Shown: positions 9,440-17,221 of the stretch, piece by piece
Position numbering within the stretch: position 1 is the first letter of the stretch
Layout of the letters: every line of letters starts with the position of its first letter
Source of the DNA: Devosia lucknowensis
GTDB taxonomy: Bacteria > Pseudomonadota > Alphaproteobacteria > Rhizobiales > Devosiaceae
Assembly: GCF_900177655.1 (NCBI RefSeq)
Contig: NZ_FXWK01000001.1
Coordinates: 682,001 to 746,000 of the forward strand
Reading direction: 5' to 3'
DNA: 64,000 nucleotides
The notes under the pieces: model-generated
What the model saw: only the letters and a program-made list of their open reading frames with translations
Told to the model about the DNA's origin: nothing
Databases searched by the model: none
Program-made: the position numbers and the translations under genes

Positions 9440-9602
9440 GGCATGCCTCGCGTGTTTGCCACCAGAAAAGGCCAGCCCGGCGACACAGTCAACCGGCCCG
9501 CCGGATTAATGGTGAACCGTCACCCTCCACGCCGCCGTTCCTGCGGGGGCCTGATCGGGGGGTCTCAGCCCACCCGCGGGTATCATCCCCACCCACGGTT
9601 CC

Positions 9603-9660
9603 GCCCTCGGGCCTGACCCGAGGGCCACTCGCCAATTGCACGGACGTCTCGAGTGGCCCT
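9603..9660. repeat. Dispersed palindrome, family 1, compound copy
   Basis: GCCCTCGGG (9603-9611) and CCCGAGGGC (9617-9625) form a 9-bp stem around CCTGA. AGGGCCACTCG (9621-9631) can instead pair over 11 bp with CGAGTGGCCCT (9650-9660). The two pairings exclude each other. The element fills much of the 283-bp gap between the 5' end of the DUF4344 gene and the 3' end of the ABC-F gene; nothing else is evident there. Confidence 0.75.
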
Positions 9661-9722
9661 CCGCTCAAGTCCGATGGCCGCACAGTGCGAGAAACTGCTT
9701 CACCACACCCTGTCCCGCGCGT

Positions 9723-11594
9723 CTAAGCCCTCTCCGCCTCTTCCAGCTCCGCGCTCAGTTCCAGCCAGTTTTCTTCCAGCGCCTCGAGATCGCCGCTGAA
9801 GCGCGCCTTGTCCTTGCCGAGGGCGATCAGCTTGTCCGGCGGCCCGTTATAGACCTTGGGATCGGCCAGCTGCGCCTCGATCTTGTCGATCTCGGTCTTG
9901 AGCCGGTTCATCTTGTTTTCGGCGTCGCTGATTTTCTTCTTCAGCGGCGCCAGTTCTGCCCGGCGGGCGGCGGCCTCCTGCCGGGACTGCTTGCGGTCAC
10001 CGGAATTGGCCGCGCCGCCTCCACCCTTGTCCTTGTTGGACGTGATGTTGCGCTGGTAGCTGTCGAGGTCCTCGTCGAGCTCGCGGATCGTGCCGTTCTC
10101 GGCGATCCACAGCGTGTCGCACGTCGCCTCGATCAGGTGCCTGTCATGCGAGATGATCAGCACGGCGCCTTCGTAGTCGTTGAGTGCGTAGACCAGCGCG
10201 TCGCGGCTATCGATATCGAGGTGGTTGGTCGGCTCGTCGAGGATCATCATTGATGGCCCCGAGAACGTGATCAGGCCCATCAGGAGGCGCGCCCGTTCGC
10301 CACCCGAGAGGTTCTTGGCCTTGGTGTCCATGCGCGATGTAGTCAGTCCCATCTGCGCCAGCCGGCTCCGGCGTTTCGCCTCGTTGTCGAGCGGCATGAG
10401 CTCGGTCACGTGCTCCAGCGGCGTCTGCTCGGGCATGAGCTTGTCCATCTGGTGCTGCGCGAAATGGGCGATGTCGAGCTTCTTGTTGATGCGCATCTGC
10501 CCATCGAGCGCCGGAATATCACCCGCAAGCAGCTTGGCAAAGGTCGATTTGCCGTTGCCGTTGACGCCGATCAGCGCGATGCGCGCGTCGGGGTCGATCC
10601 GCTGCGTCACGTTGCGCAGGATGACCTTGTCGCCATAGCCGGTCGACACCTTATCCAGGGTGATCATCGGGGTGGGCAGTTCCACCTTGGGCTGCTGGAA
10701 CTGGAACGGCGCCCCATGCTCGTCGAACATCGCCTCCGGTGGCTTCAGCTTTTCGATCATCTTGACGCGCGCCTGCGCCTGCTTGGCCTTGGTCGCCTTG
10801 GCCTTGAAGCGGTCGACGAATTTCTGCAGGTGCGCGATCTGGTCCAGCGTCTTCTCGCGCTGCTTGTTGTTGAGCTCCATCTGCATGCGGCGGGTATTTT
10901 CGAACGTATCGTAATTGCCCTTGTAATAGGTCAGCTTGCGATGCTCGAGATGGACGATGGAACTGACCGCCTTGTTGAGAAGGTCTCGATCGTGGCTGAT
11001 CAGGAAGACGGTGTAGGGATAGGTGGCCAGGTACTTTTCAAGCCACAGCGTGCCTTCGAGATCGAGATAGTTGGTCGGTTCGTCGAGCAGCAGCAGGTCC
11101 GGCTGCGAAAACAGCACCGCCGCCAGCGCCACGCGCATGCGCCAGCCACCCGACAGTTCGCGCGTCGGCGCATTCTGCCGGTCGTGTTCGAAGCCGAGGC
11201 CCTTGAGGATCGACGATGCCCGCGCTTCAGCGGTATGCGCGTCGATATCGGCCAGCCGCATGTGGATTTCGCCGATCCGGTGGGGATCGGTCGCCGTTTC
11301 CGCTTCCTGAAGCAGCGCGGTGCGTTCCTTGTCGGCCGCCAGCACCACGTCGAGCACCGTTTCTTCGCCGGCGGGCGCTTCCTGCGCCACCGCCCCGATA
11401 CGCGCCTTCTTGTTCACCTCGATCGAGCCGCTGTCGGCAGCGATATGGCGCTGGATCAGGTGAAAGAGAGTCGTCTTGCCGGTGCCGTTCTTGCCCACGA
11501 AACCAGCCTTGGCGCCGTTGGGCAGCACCAGGCCTGCATCCTCCAGCAGCACGCGGCCCTGGATGCGGTAGGTCAGGTTGGTGATGTTGAGCAT
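9723..11594 (-). CDS. ABC-F family ATPase (ribosome-associated type)
   Basis: 623 residues without TM segments and with two ABC domains. Walker A motifs are GKNGTGKT (34-41) and GVNGNGKST; the signatures are LSGGWRMR and LSGGERAR; the Walker B motifs run into LLLDEPTNYLDLE and MILDEPTNHLDID. A charged interdomain linker (FKAKATKAKQAQARVK) and a C-terminal coiled coil (about 540-620) match YheS/Uup-like ABC-F proteins. These act on the ribosome E site rather than in transport. It is transcribed alone on the minus strand. Which ABC-F subfamily is uncertain. Confidence 0.92.
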   Translation of the reverse strand: MLNITNLTYRIQGRVLLEDAGLVLPNGAKAGFVGKNGTGKTTLFHLIQRHIAADSGSIEVNKKARIGAVAQEAPAGEETVLDVVLAADKERTALLQEAETATDPHRIGEIHMRLADIDAHTAEARASSILKGLGFEHDRQNAPTRELSGGWRMRVALAAVLFSQPDLLLLDEPTNYLDLEGTLWLEKYLATYPYTVFLISHDRDLLNKAVSSIVHLEHRKLTYYKGNYDTFENTRRMQMELNNKQREKTLDQIAHLQKFVDRFKAKATKAKQAQARVKMIEKLKPPEAMFDEHGAPFQFQQPKVELPTPMITLDKVSTGYGDKVILRNVTQRIDPDARIALIGVNGNGKSTFAKLLAGDIPALDGQMRINKKLDIAHFAQHQMDKLMPEQTPLEHVTELMPLDNEAKRRSRLAQMGLTTSRMDTKAKNLSGGERARLLMGLITFSGPSMMILDEPTNHLDIDSRDALVYALNDYEGAVLIISHDRHLIEATCDTLWIAENGTIRELDEDLDSYQRNITSNKDKGGGGAANSGDRKQSRQEAAARRAELAPLKKKISDAENKMNRLKTEIDKIEAQLADPKVYNGPPDKLIALGKDKARFSGDLEALEENWLELSAELEEAERA

Positions 11595-11783
11595 GGCTGT
11601 TCGTCCGCAGAAGCGTCAGACCCCATCCACGTTGGGGGCGGGGGACGCATATAAATCGATTGGCCCCGGAATTAGGCGTTCGAGGCCGATCTGGCAACCG
11701 CGCGCCACTCTGTCGCCGAAATCGGCACGCATCCCTTTTGGCGGGGCGGACGTTTCTACGGACCAACGAGAAGAGGACCATTC

Positions 11784-12224
11784 ATGCCTTCCACCCGCAT
11801 CGCACTCGTCGCATTGCTCGCCATGGCCGTCGCTTCGCCGGCTCTGGCGCAGGACAAGACCAAGCCGGCCGATGCTGCTGCACCCGCAGCAACAGCGCCC
11901 GCCGAAGGTCAGGCCGCACCGGCTGCCTTCAACGATCTTGATGCCGACCGCATCAACCCCAACCAGATCACCATCGACTTCGAATATACCGGTGGCGCCT
12001 GCGAGCAGGTTGGCCCGGCCGAAGTGGGTGAAGTCGTCGACGGCACGCTCTTCGTGACCTTCCCCACCATCTCCACCGCCGAAGTCTGCACCATGCAGGC
12101 GGTCGAAATTGACGTCGAGCAGACCATCCAGGCCGAACACATCGTTTCGCTCATCGACGTCACCCTGACCGCTCCCGACGGGACCGTCATCGCCAAGGGC
12201 CAGACCGACGTCGACCAGGACTGA
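11784..12224 (+). CDS. Small secreted hypothetical protein
   Basis: 146 residues. A Sec signal peptide (MPSTRIALVALLAMAVASPALAQ) is followed by an Ala/Pro-rich linker and a compact beta-rich acidic domain of about 90 residues with two cysteines (GGACEQ and EVCTMQ) that may pair. The start is well supported by AAGAGGA eight bases upstream. I do not recognise the domain. It is a monocistronic gene divergent from the ABC-F gene, and its product is probably periplasmic. Confidence 0.8.
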   Translation: MPSTRIALVALLAMAVASPALAQDKTKPADAAAPAATAPAEGQAAPAAFNDLDADRINPNQITIDFEYTGGACEQVGPAEVGEVVDGTLFVTFPTISTAEVCTMQAVEIDVEQTIQAEHIVSLIDVTLTAPDGTVIAKGQTDVDQD

Positions 12225-12243
12225 GGCTGGGCACGGCACGATT

Positions 12244-12292
12244 CCTCTCCCCATTGGGGGGAGAGGTGGCGCGGCATAGCCGGGTGAGGGGG
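12244..12292. repeat. Dispersed repeat, family 2 (CCTCTCCCC...GGGGAGAGG)
   Basis: CCTCTCCCC (12244-12252) pairs with GGGGAGAGG (12258-12266). It is followed by TGGCGCGGCATAGCCGGGTG and a G-run. A near copy is at 13007-13054 and a minimal copy at 62191-62211. This intergenic element type is common in Rhizobiales genomes (recalled knowledge). Confidence 0.75.
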
Positions 12293-12315
12293 CTTTCCTC
12301 GCCTTTCGCCGTTCC

Positions 12316-12389
12316 GCCCTCGGGCCTGACCCGAGGGCCACCATCCACACCGCGATCGTTGCAACTGGCCCTCGGATCAACTCCGAGGC
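12316..12389. repeat. Dispersed palindrome, family 1, two-hairpin copy
   Basis: GCCCTCGGG (12316-12324) pairs with CCCGAGGGC (12330-12338), the same as the copy at 9603. A second hairpin CCTCGGA/TCCGAGG follows at 12370-12388. With the family 2 copy just before it, repeats occupy most of the 260-bp gap upstream of ndk. Confidence 0.75.
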
Positions 12390-12485
12390 GGCTCGCTGTT
12401 TGTGGGAAACGAACCCCGTCTTGCCACCGTCACCCGCTCCCGCTAAAAGGCCCCACCTTTTCAAAGCAATGCAGGAATGACCGCC

Positions 12486-12908
12486 ATGGCGATCGAACGC
12501 ACCTTCTCCATCATCAAGCCCGATGCCGTCCGCCGGAATCTCATCGGCAAGATCCTCACCAAGTTCGAGGAAGCTGGCCTGCGTCCCGTCGCCCTCAAGA
12601 AGATCCACATGACCCGCGCTCAGGCCGAAGGCTTCTACGCGGTCCACAAGGAACGCCCCTTCTTTGGTGAACTGGTCGAGCAGATGATTGCTTCGCCGGT
12701 CGTCGTTCAGGTCCTCGAAGGCGAAGGCGCCATTCTCAAGAACCGCGAAATCATGGGCGCAACCAACCCGGCCAACGCCGCTGAAGGCACCATCCGCAAG
12801 GAATTCGCCCTTTCCGTCGGCGAAAACTCGGTTCACGGCTCCGACGCCCCGGAAACCGCCGCCCAGGAAATCAAGTACTTCTTCACCGACGAAGAGCTGG
12901 TTGGATAA
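12486..12908 (+). CDS. ndk: Nucleoside-diphosphate kinase
   Basis: 140 residues, the standard NDK length, starting at [16 protein letters not shown] start three codons earlier (12477) is possible but has no spaced ribosome site, while AGGA lies 9 nt before 12486. The enzyme transfers gamma-phosphate between NTPs and NDPs through a phospho-histidine. The NxxHGSD active-site signature is seen as NSVHGSD, and [11 protein letters not shown] and [14 protein letters not shown] are intact. Cytoplasmic, probably monocistronic. Confidence 0.97.
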   Translation: MAIERTFSIIKPDAVRRNLIGKILTKFEEAGLRPVALKKIHMTRAQAEGFYAVHKERPFFGELVEQMIASPVVVQVLEGEGAILKNREIMGATNPANAAEGTIRKEFALSVGENSVHGSDAPETAAQEIKYFFTDEELVG

Positions 12909-12916
12909 GACCCGAC

Positions 12917-12960
12917 GGCCGGCTCTTGCCGGCCTGCAAATCGCTCCGGTGGAGCGATTT
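12917..12960. repeat. GC hairpin plus dispersed palindrome, family 3 (AAATCGCTCC...GGAGCGATTT)
   Basis: GGCCGGC-TCTT-GCCGGCC (12917-12934) is a tight hairpin 8 bp after the ndk stop and may end its transcript, although no T-run follows. AAATCGCTCC (12938-12947) pairs perfectly with GGAGCGATTT (12951-12960). Related family 3 copies are at 54688 and 56029. Confidence 0.75.
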
Positions 12961-13006
12961 GAGGGGCTTACGCCCTGAGCCCTGCGAAGGGCCGGGGCCG
13001 ACCCCT

Positions 13007-13054
13007 ACCTCTCCCTCTGGGGGAGAGGTCGGCGCGTAGCGCCGGGTGAGGGGG
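13007..13054. repeat. Dispersed repeat, family 2, second copy
   Basis: ACCTCTCCC (13007-13015) pairs with GGGAGAGGT (13021-13029), followed by CGGCGCGTAGCGCCGGGTGAG. This is a close relative of the copy at 12244, about 760 bp away on the other side of ndk. The 358-bp gap between ndk and the helicase holds family 3, family 2, a terminator and about 150 bp of helicase leader. Confidence 0.78.
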
Positions 13055-13085
13055 CCTTCCTGAGGCCCTCCACCTTCAGAATTCA

Positions 13086-13111
13086 GGCCGCCCAATCGGG
13101 GCGGCCTTTTT
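13086..13111 (+). terminator. Rho-independent terminator downstream of ndk
   Basis: GGCCGCCC (13086-13093) and GGGCGGCC (13099-13106) form an 8-bp GC stem with a 5-nt loop, directly followed by TTTTT. It is placed to stop transcripts from ndk before the helicase leader. Confidence 0.85.
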
Positions 13112-13266
13112 GCTTGTTTGTGCTATGGTGCACCTTCAAGTCCATCGCTCACCCATCTGCGCGTGAGCCTTTCTACTGACAACCGCCCTTATCGAGCGAA
13201 GATGTCCCGGAGTTCTGGGAGTGGACATCGCGTTTGCCGGGGCTGTTCGCTTCATGAAAGCCCCTG

Positions 13267-15183
13267 ATGTCTCTGCCTGAAACAATTTCCGCCCCAATCG
13301 CCCGCGCGCTCGCCGCCAAGGGCTACGAAACGCTCACGCCGGTTCAGTCCGCCGTTATCGAGCCCGAAGCCGACGGGCGCGACCTGCTGGTCTCGGCGCA
13401 AACCGGTTCGGGCAAGACCGTTGCCTTCGGCATGGCCATTGCCCCGACCTTGCTCGGCGACGATCTGATCCTGCCCGCGCCCGGTGCGCCGTTGGCCCTC
13501 GTCATCGCGCCGACGCGCGAGCTGGCCATGCAGGTTCGCCGCGAGCTCGATTGGCTCTATTCCGAAATGCATGCCCAGACCGCTGCCGGTGTGGGCGGCA
13601 TGGACCAGCGCACCGAGCGCCGGGCCCTCGAACGCGGCGCCCATATCGTCGTCGGCACGCCGGGTCGCCTGCGCGACCACATCACCCGCGGCGCCCTCGA
13701 CATGTCGGCCCTTCGTGCCGTCGTGCTCGACGAGGCCGACGAGATGCTCGACCTGGGCTTCCGCGAGGATCTCGAATTCATCCTCGCCGCTGCGCCCGAA
13801 GATCGGCGCACCCTGCTGTTCTCGGCCACCGTCCCCAAGCCCATCGCCGAACTGGCCAAGACCTTCCAACGCGACGCGCTGCGCATCACCGCCGCCAGCT
13901 CCGGCCAGCAGCATGCCGATATCGAATATAAGCTGATGGCCGTTCCCGCCGCCGAACGCGAGAATGCCGTCATCAACACGCTGCTCTGGTACGAAAGCAC
14001 CAACACCATCGTCTTCGCCTCGACGCGCGAAGCGGTGAAGCATCTCTCGGCCCGCCTCCACAATCGCGGCTTCGACGTCGTGACGCTTTCTGGTGAGCTG
14101 AGCCAGGCCGAGCGCACCAGCGCCCTGCAATCCATGCGCGACGGCCGTGCCCGCATCTGTGTCGCCACCGACGTCGCTGCCCGTGGTATCGATCTGCCCA
14201 ATCTCGATCTCGTCATCCACGCCGACCTGCCGATGAATGCCGAGACGCTGCTGCACCGCTCCGGCCGGACCGGCCGCGCCGGTCGAAAGGGCACCTGCGT
14301 CGTCATTTCGCCGGCGCACCGCAAGCGCGTCGCCCTGTCGATCCTGCGCACTGCCAAGATCGAGGCCGAGACCATCGCGCCCCCGACCGCCGAGGCGATC
14401 GATGAGCGGTATCGTCAGAGCATTCTCACCAATCCGCTGCTCAGCGACGCGGTCACCGACGAAGAGCGGGAAAGTGTTAGCAGTCTGCTAGCAAATTGGG
14501 CTCCTGAGGCACTGGCAGTCGCTTATTTGCGATTGCAGCTCGCTGCCCGTCCGGTTCCTGAGGACGTAACGGCAATTTCTGAGGATTTCGGCGAGCGCAC
14601 GCCGCGCACGCGCGAAGCGTTTGCCGGGGGCTCGTGGTTCAAGGTCAACCTCGGCCGCAAGCAGCGCGCCGAGCCACGCTGGCTCCTCCCGATGATCTGC
14701 AAGGCCGGTGGCGTAACCAAGCAAGCCATTGGCTCCATTCGTATTTTCGACACGGAAACGATTTTCGAAGTGGCTGCCGACAAGGTCGACGGCTTCCTCC
14801 GTTCGGTCGGCAAGAACGGCACCGGCGAAAAGGGCGTGCATATCAATGCCGTCGACGGACCCGGTGAACGGTCCGAACGTCCGGCCCCAAGGACCCGTCC
14901 GCCCGGCCCGCCCAAGGCTTACGATCCCATGGCGCCGCGCCCGGAAAAGGCGGATCGCAAGGAGCGTTACGGCAAGCCGAAGTCCGACGACTTCGATGCC
15001 TTCATGGAAACGCCCCGCCCGCCGCGCGAGGCGCGGCCGCCCAAGCCTCTGGCAGCAAAGGAGAAAACCGTTTCCAAGGACAAGGGCAAGCCGAAGTGGT
15101 CCAAGCCCGCAGCCGATGGAGCGGAGCGGCCCGCCAAGAAGACGAAGGCCAAGGACCACAAGAAGTCGCGGTCGCAGGACTAG
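13267..15183 (+). CDS. DEAD-box RNA helicase with DbpA-like RNA-binding domain
   Basis: 638 residues. The N-terminal core has the Q motif (GYETLTPVQ, ending Q27), Walker A AQTGSGKT (44-51), PTREL, GTPGR, DEAD (155-158) and SAT (186-188). The second RecA domain has ATDVAARGID and HRSGRTGRAG. Residues of about 470-540 (RWLLPMICKAGGVTKQAIG, then FEVAADKVDGFL) match the DbpA/CsdA-type RNA-binding domain. The tail from about 545 is a basic, disordered, Lys/Pro-rich extension. Likely role: ribosome assembly or cold-stress RNA remodelling. The roughly 155-nt leader after the ndk terminator has no clear riboswitch. Confidence 0.93.
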   Translation: MSLPETISAPIARALAAKGYETLTPVQSAVIEPEADGRDLLVSAQTGSGKTVAFGMAIAPTLLGDDLILPAPGAPLALVIAPTRELAMQVRRELDWLYSEMHAQTAAGVGGMDQRTERRALERGAHIVVGTPGRLRDHITRGALDMSALRAVVLDEADEMLDLGFREDLEFILAAAPEDRRTLLFSATVPKPIAELAKTFQRDALRITAASSGQQHADIEYKLMAVPAAERENAVINTLLWYESTNTIVFASTREAVKHLSARLHNRGFDVVTLSGELSQAERTSALQSMRDGRARICVATDVAARGIDLPNLDLVIHADLPMNAETLLHRSGRTGRAGRKGTCVVISPAHRKRVALSILRTAKIEAETIAPPTAEAIDERYRQSILTNPLLSDAVTDEERESVSSLLANWAPEALAVAYLRLQLAARPVPEDVTAISEDFGERTPRTREAFAGGSWFKVNLGRKQRAEPRWLLPMICKAGGVTKQAIGSIRIFDTETIFEVAADKVDGFLRSVGKNGTGEKGVHINAVDGPGERSERPAPRTRPPGPPKAYDPMAPRPEKADRKERYGKPKSDDFDAFMETPRPPREARPPKPLAAKEKTVSKDKGKPKWSKPAADGAERPAKKTKAKDHKKSRSQD

Positions 15184-15187
15184 TTCG

Positions 15188-16396
15188 TCAGGCCGCTACA
15201 GCCTTCAACCTGCCCAACCTGGGCAGGTTGCCTATGGCCATCGTGGCTGCCCCGACAACGGCAATCGCGGCCGCGATGATGAGGGTGGTGCGATAGTCTC
15301 CGCTCGACGCCAGCAATCCGAAGGCACCGGCGCCCAGAAGATTGGCGCCGATCGCCACGAGATCCATCAGCGATGTCGACAGGCCAACCCGTCCCTTGAT
15401 GGCATCCTGCACATAGGAAATGTTGACGCTCATCAGCGCTGCGGTGCCAAGGCCGTTCAAAAAGAGTAGCCAGAACAACACGTTGACGTTGGTGAGCTGA
15501 CTTGCCAACCCGATGAAAAGTGCGACCACCAGCCCCGCGCAGGCCAGAAGCGTTTCCTTGGTGACCCGTGTGGTGAGCCATGCGAGCAGCAGCATGAACG
15601 GCGCCTCGGTCGCAGCGGTAATACCCGCATAAAGCCCCACATCCGCCAGGGACCCCCCGAGAACCCCGACGATGAACAGCGACATCGTCAGGTTCATCAA
15701 CCGCAGCGAACCGGTCATGATGACAAGACCGGCGAGACCCGCCAGAATCCCGGGCCGCAAGGCGAAAACCGAGAGCAGGGACGCACCCTCGGCGCGCGGT
15801 GGCACCGGGATCTGTACCGCTGTCGTCGGATCGGCGAGAAACAGGGCAAACACCCCGGCTACCACCGCATATCCCAGCGTTGACGCGAGGTAGACGTCAA
15901 AAATGTCGTATTCGGCCGCGATCCATCCGGCCAATGGCGGCACCACGATCCAGGCGACGGTGAACACCGTCCGCATGGCCGTCACCATGAAATCTGCCCG
16001 TGCCGGCAAATGCTTGAGGTAATAGACGCGCAGATATCCAAAACTCTGGCCGTAGCTGGCGCCGGCAAACGGCATGATCAGCGCCATGGCTATGGCAAAG
16101 CTGAGCTGTGATGGAAACAGATAGATCAGCCCGTGCGCCAATACGCCCGAAAGGGCGGTCAGCAGCACGAGCAGGCGGCGGTCCCTCACCTTGTCCGAAA
16201 GAAATCCGAGGCCGAGGGAAACGAAGGTCCCGACGATTGCCCCGGTGCTCATGACCGCCGCGAAGAAGCCCGGCGACATGCCCAGGGTGTCGACGCCGAC
16301 CAGCGATGCATAGGGCATGGTTGCGGCGTAGGTGACGCCCGAGAAGAACATGCTTGTCCCGAGCATTGCCGTGACTGGCAGGCGCGTCTGAGCCAT
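15188..16396 (-). CDS. MFS transporter, sugar-efflux (Set)-like
   Basis: 402 residues and about twelve TM segments. The N-terminus (TAMLGTSMFFSGVTYAATMPYASLVGV) and the motif GFLSDKVRDRRLL between TM2 and TM3 resemble the sugar efflux transporter (SetA/SetB) branch of the MFS. GxSYGQSFGYLRVYYL lies in the central part. Substrate is not known. GGGAGGGG lies 7 nt upstream of the ATG at 16396. It converges on the helicase with a 4-bp gap and is read in the same direction as the MarR gene upstream, about 80 bp away, so cotranscription with marR is possible. Confidence 0.8.
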   Translation of the reverse strand: MAQTRLPVTAMLGTSMFFSGVTYAATMPYASLVGVDTLGMSPGFFAAVMSTGAIVGTFVSLGLGFLSDKVRDRRLLVLLTALSGVLAHGLIYLFPSQLSFAIAMALIMPFAGASYGQSFGYLRVYYLKHLPARADFMVTAMRTVFTVAWIVVPPLAGWIAAEYDIFDVYLASTLGYAVVAGVFALFLADPTTAVQIPVPPRAEGASLLSVFALRPGILAGLAGLVIMTGSLRLMNLTMSLFIVGVLGGSLADVGLYAGITAATEAPFMLLLAWLTTRVTKETLLACAGLVVALFIGLASQLTNVNVLFWLLFLNGLGTAALMSVNISYVQDAIKGRVGLSTSLMDLVAIGANLLGAGAFGLLASSGDYRTTLIIAAAIAVVGAATMAIGNLPRLGRLKAVAA

Positions 16397-16476
16397 CCAT
16401 TGCCCCCTCCCAAGGACGGCAACAGAGCTAGCGTGATCGCTCCGGCCTGTCTAATAAATCGTTTTCATAGCTGCTA

Positions 16477-17082
16477 TCACGCTGTTTCGCGTGATTTCGC
16501 GCTCTCAGCCAGATTGCGGGACAAAGCTTCGATCTCGGCGGCATGCTTCTCGGTCGAGGCGCCGATCCCATCCATCCATTGGCCAAATCGCCGGATCATC
16601 GGCAGGAATGCGGCGAGTTCTGACTTGTCCCATGTGCCGAGGAAGTCGCCCATGACCATGAATTTGTACGCCCTGACCGCGTCGACGACGGCCGTTCCGC
16701 GATCCGTCAGCTCGATTATGGTGCGTCGCGCGTCCGCCTGGCTCACGGCCCGGCGTGCATAGCCCTTGTCCACCATTTCGCTGACCAGCCGGCTCGCACG
16801 CGACGGGTCGATGCCCAGTCGCTCGGCGACCGTGGACACCATGACTTCGCCCTGCTCGTGCTCGGTCACATGCGCTCCGATGACCGACAGCACGTCGAAT
16901 TGGGCAAGTTCGAGCGCAATTCCAAGGTCGGCGAGCGCCCGCGTGCCTAACTCCCGCTTGACCGCTCGTCGCCGCCAGTTCTGCAGAATCCCGTCGATTT
17001 CCATGACGGCCTCGGATGTCTCGGTATCGATGCCTGCATTCGAGAGCAGGGCGCTGAACTGACTCTTATTTCGTGAAGGCAT
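16477..17082 (-). CDS. MarR family transcriptional regulator
   Basis: 201 residues from the ATG at 17082. A winged helix spans about residues 50-140: LAQFDVLSVIGAH, TVAERLGIDPSRASRLVSEMVDKGY (recognition helix) and the wing RAVSQADARRTIIELTDRG. Flanking helices would make the dimer. It diverges from a DHA2 drug-type exporter, the usual arrangement for a MarR repressor controlling itself and an efflux pump. The inverted repeat at 17113-17139 is the likely operator. Ligand unknown. Confidence 0.88.
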   Translation of the reverse strand: MPSRNKSQFSALLSNAGIDTETSEAVMEIDGILQNWRRRAVKRELGTRALADLGIALELAQFDVLSVIGAHVTEHEQGEVMVSTVAERLGIDPSRASRLVSEMVDKGYARRAVSQADARRTIIELTDRGTAVVDAVRAYKFMVMGDFLGTWDKSELAAFLPMIRRFGQWMDGIGASTEKHAAEIEALSRNLAESAKSRETA

Positions 17083-17112
17083 GGCAGCCACCGCTAATTT
17101 GCATGCTAACGA

Positions 17113-17139
17113 CAATTACGTGCTATTGACATGTAATTG
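17113..17139. promoter_or_regulatory. Probable MarR operator overlapping exporter promoter
   Basis: Perfect 7-bp arms CAATTAC (17113-17119) and GTAATTG (17133-17139) are separated by 13 bp in the 139-bp divergent region. TTGACA at 17126-17131, reading toward the exporter, fits a -35 box inside the repeat, so a bound dimer would block it. The -10 is unclear (CATGTA around 17149). AT-rich arms of this type are common for MarR proteins. Confidence 0.6.
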
Positions 17140-17221
17140 CTTGAGGCACATGTATGCGCCACGAACGAATTTCGCAAGGGCCGACGGTTCAGGCCGGCCA
17201 TGCAGACCAAGGAATGCCCCA

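Noticed and set aside
13112-13266. Riboswitch or cold-shock thermosensor in the DEAD-box helicase leader
   Set aside because: The leader is about 155 nt with a small GGTGCACC palindrome, but no known riboswitch core or convincing nested structure could be drawn by eye.
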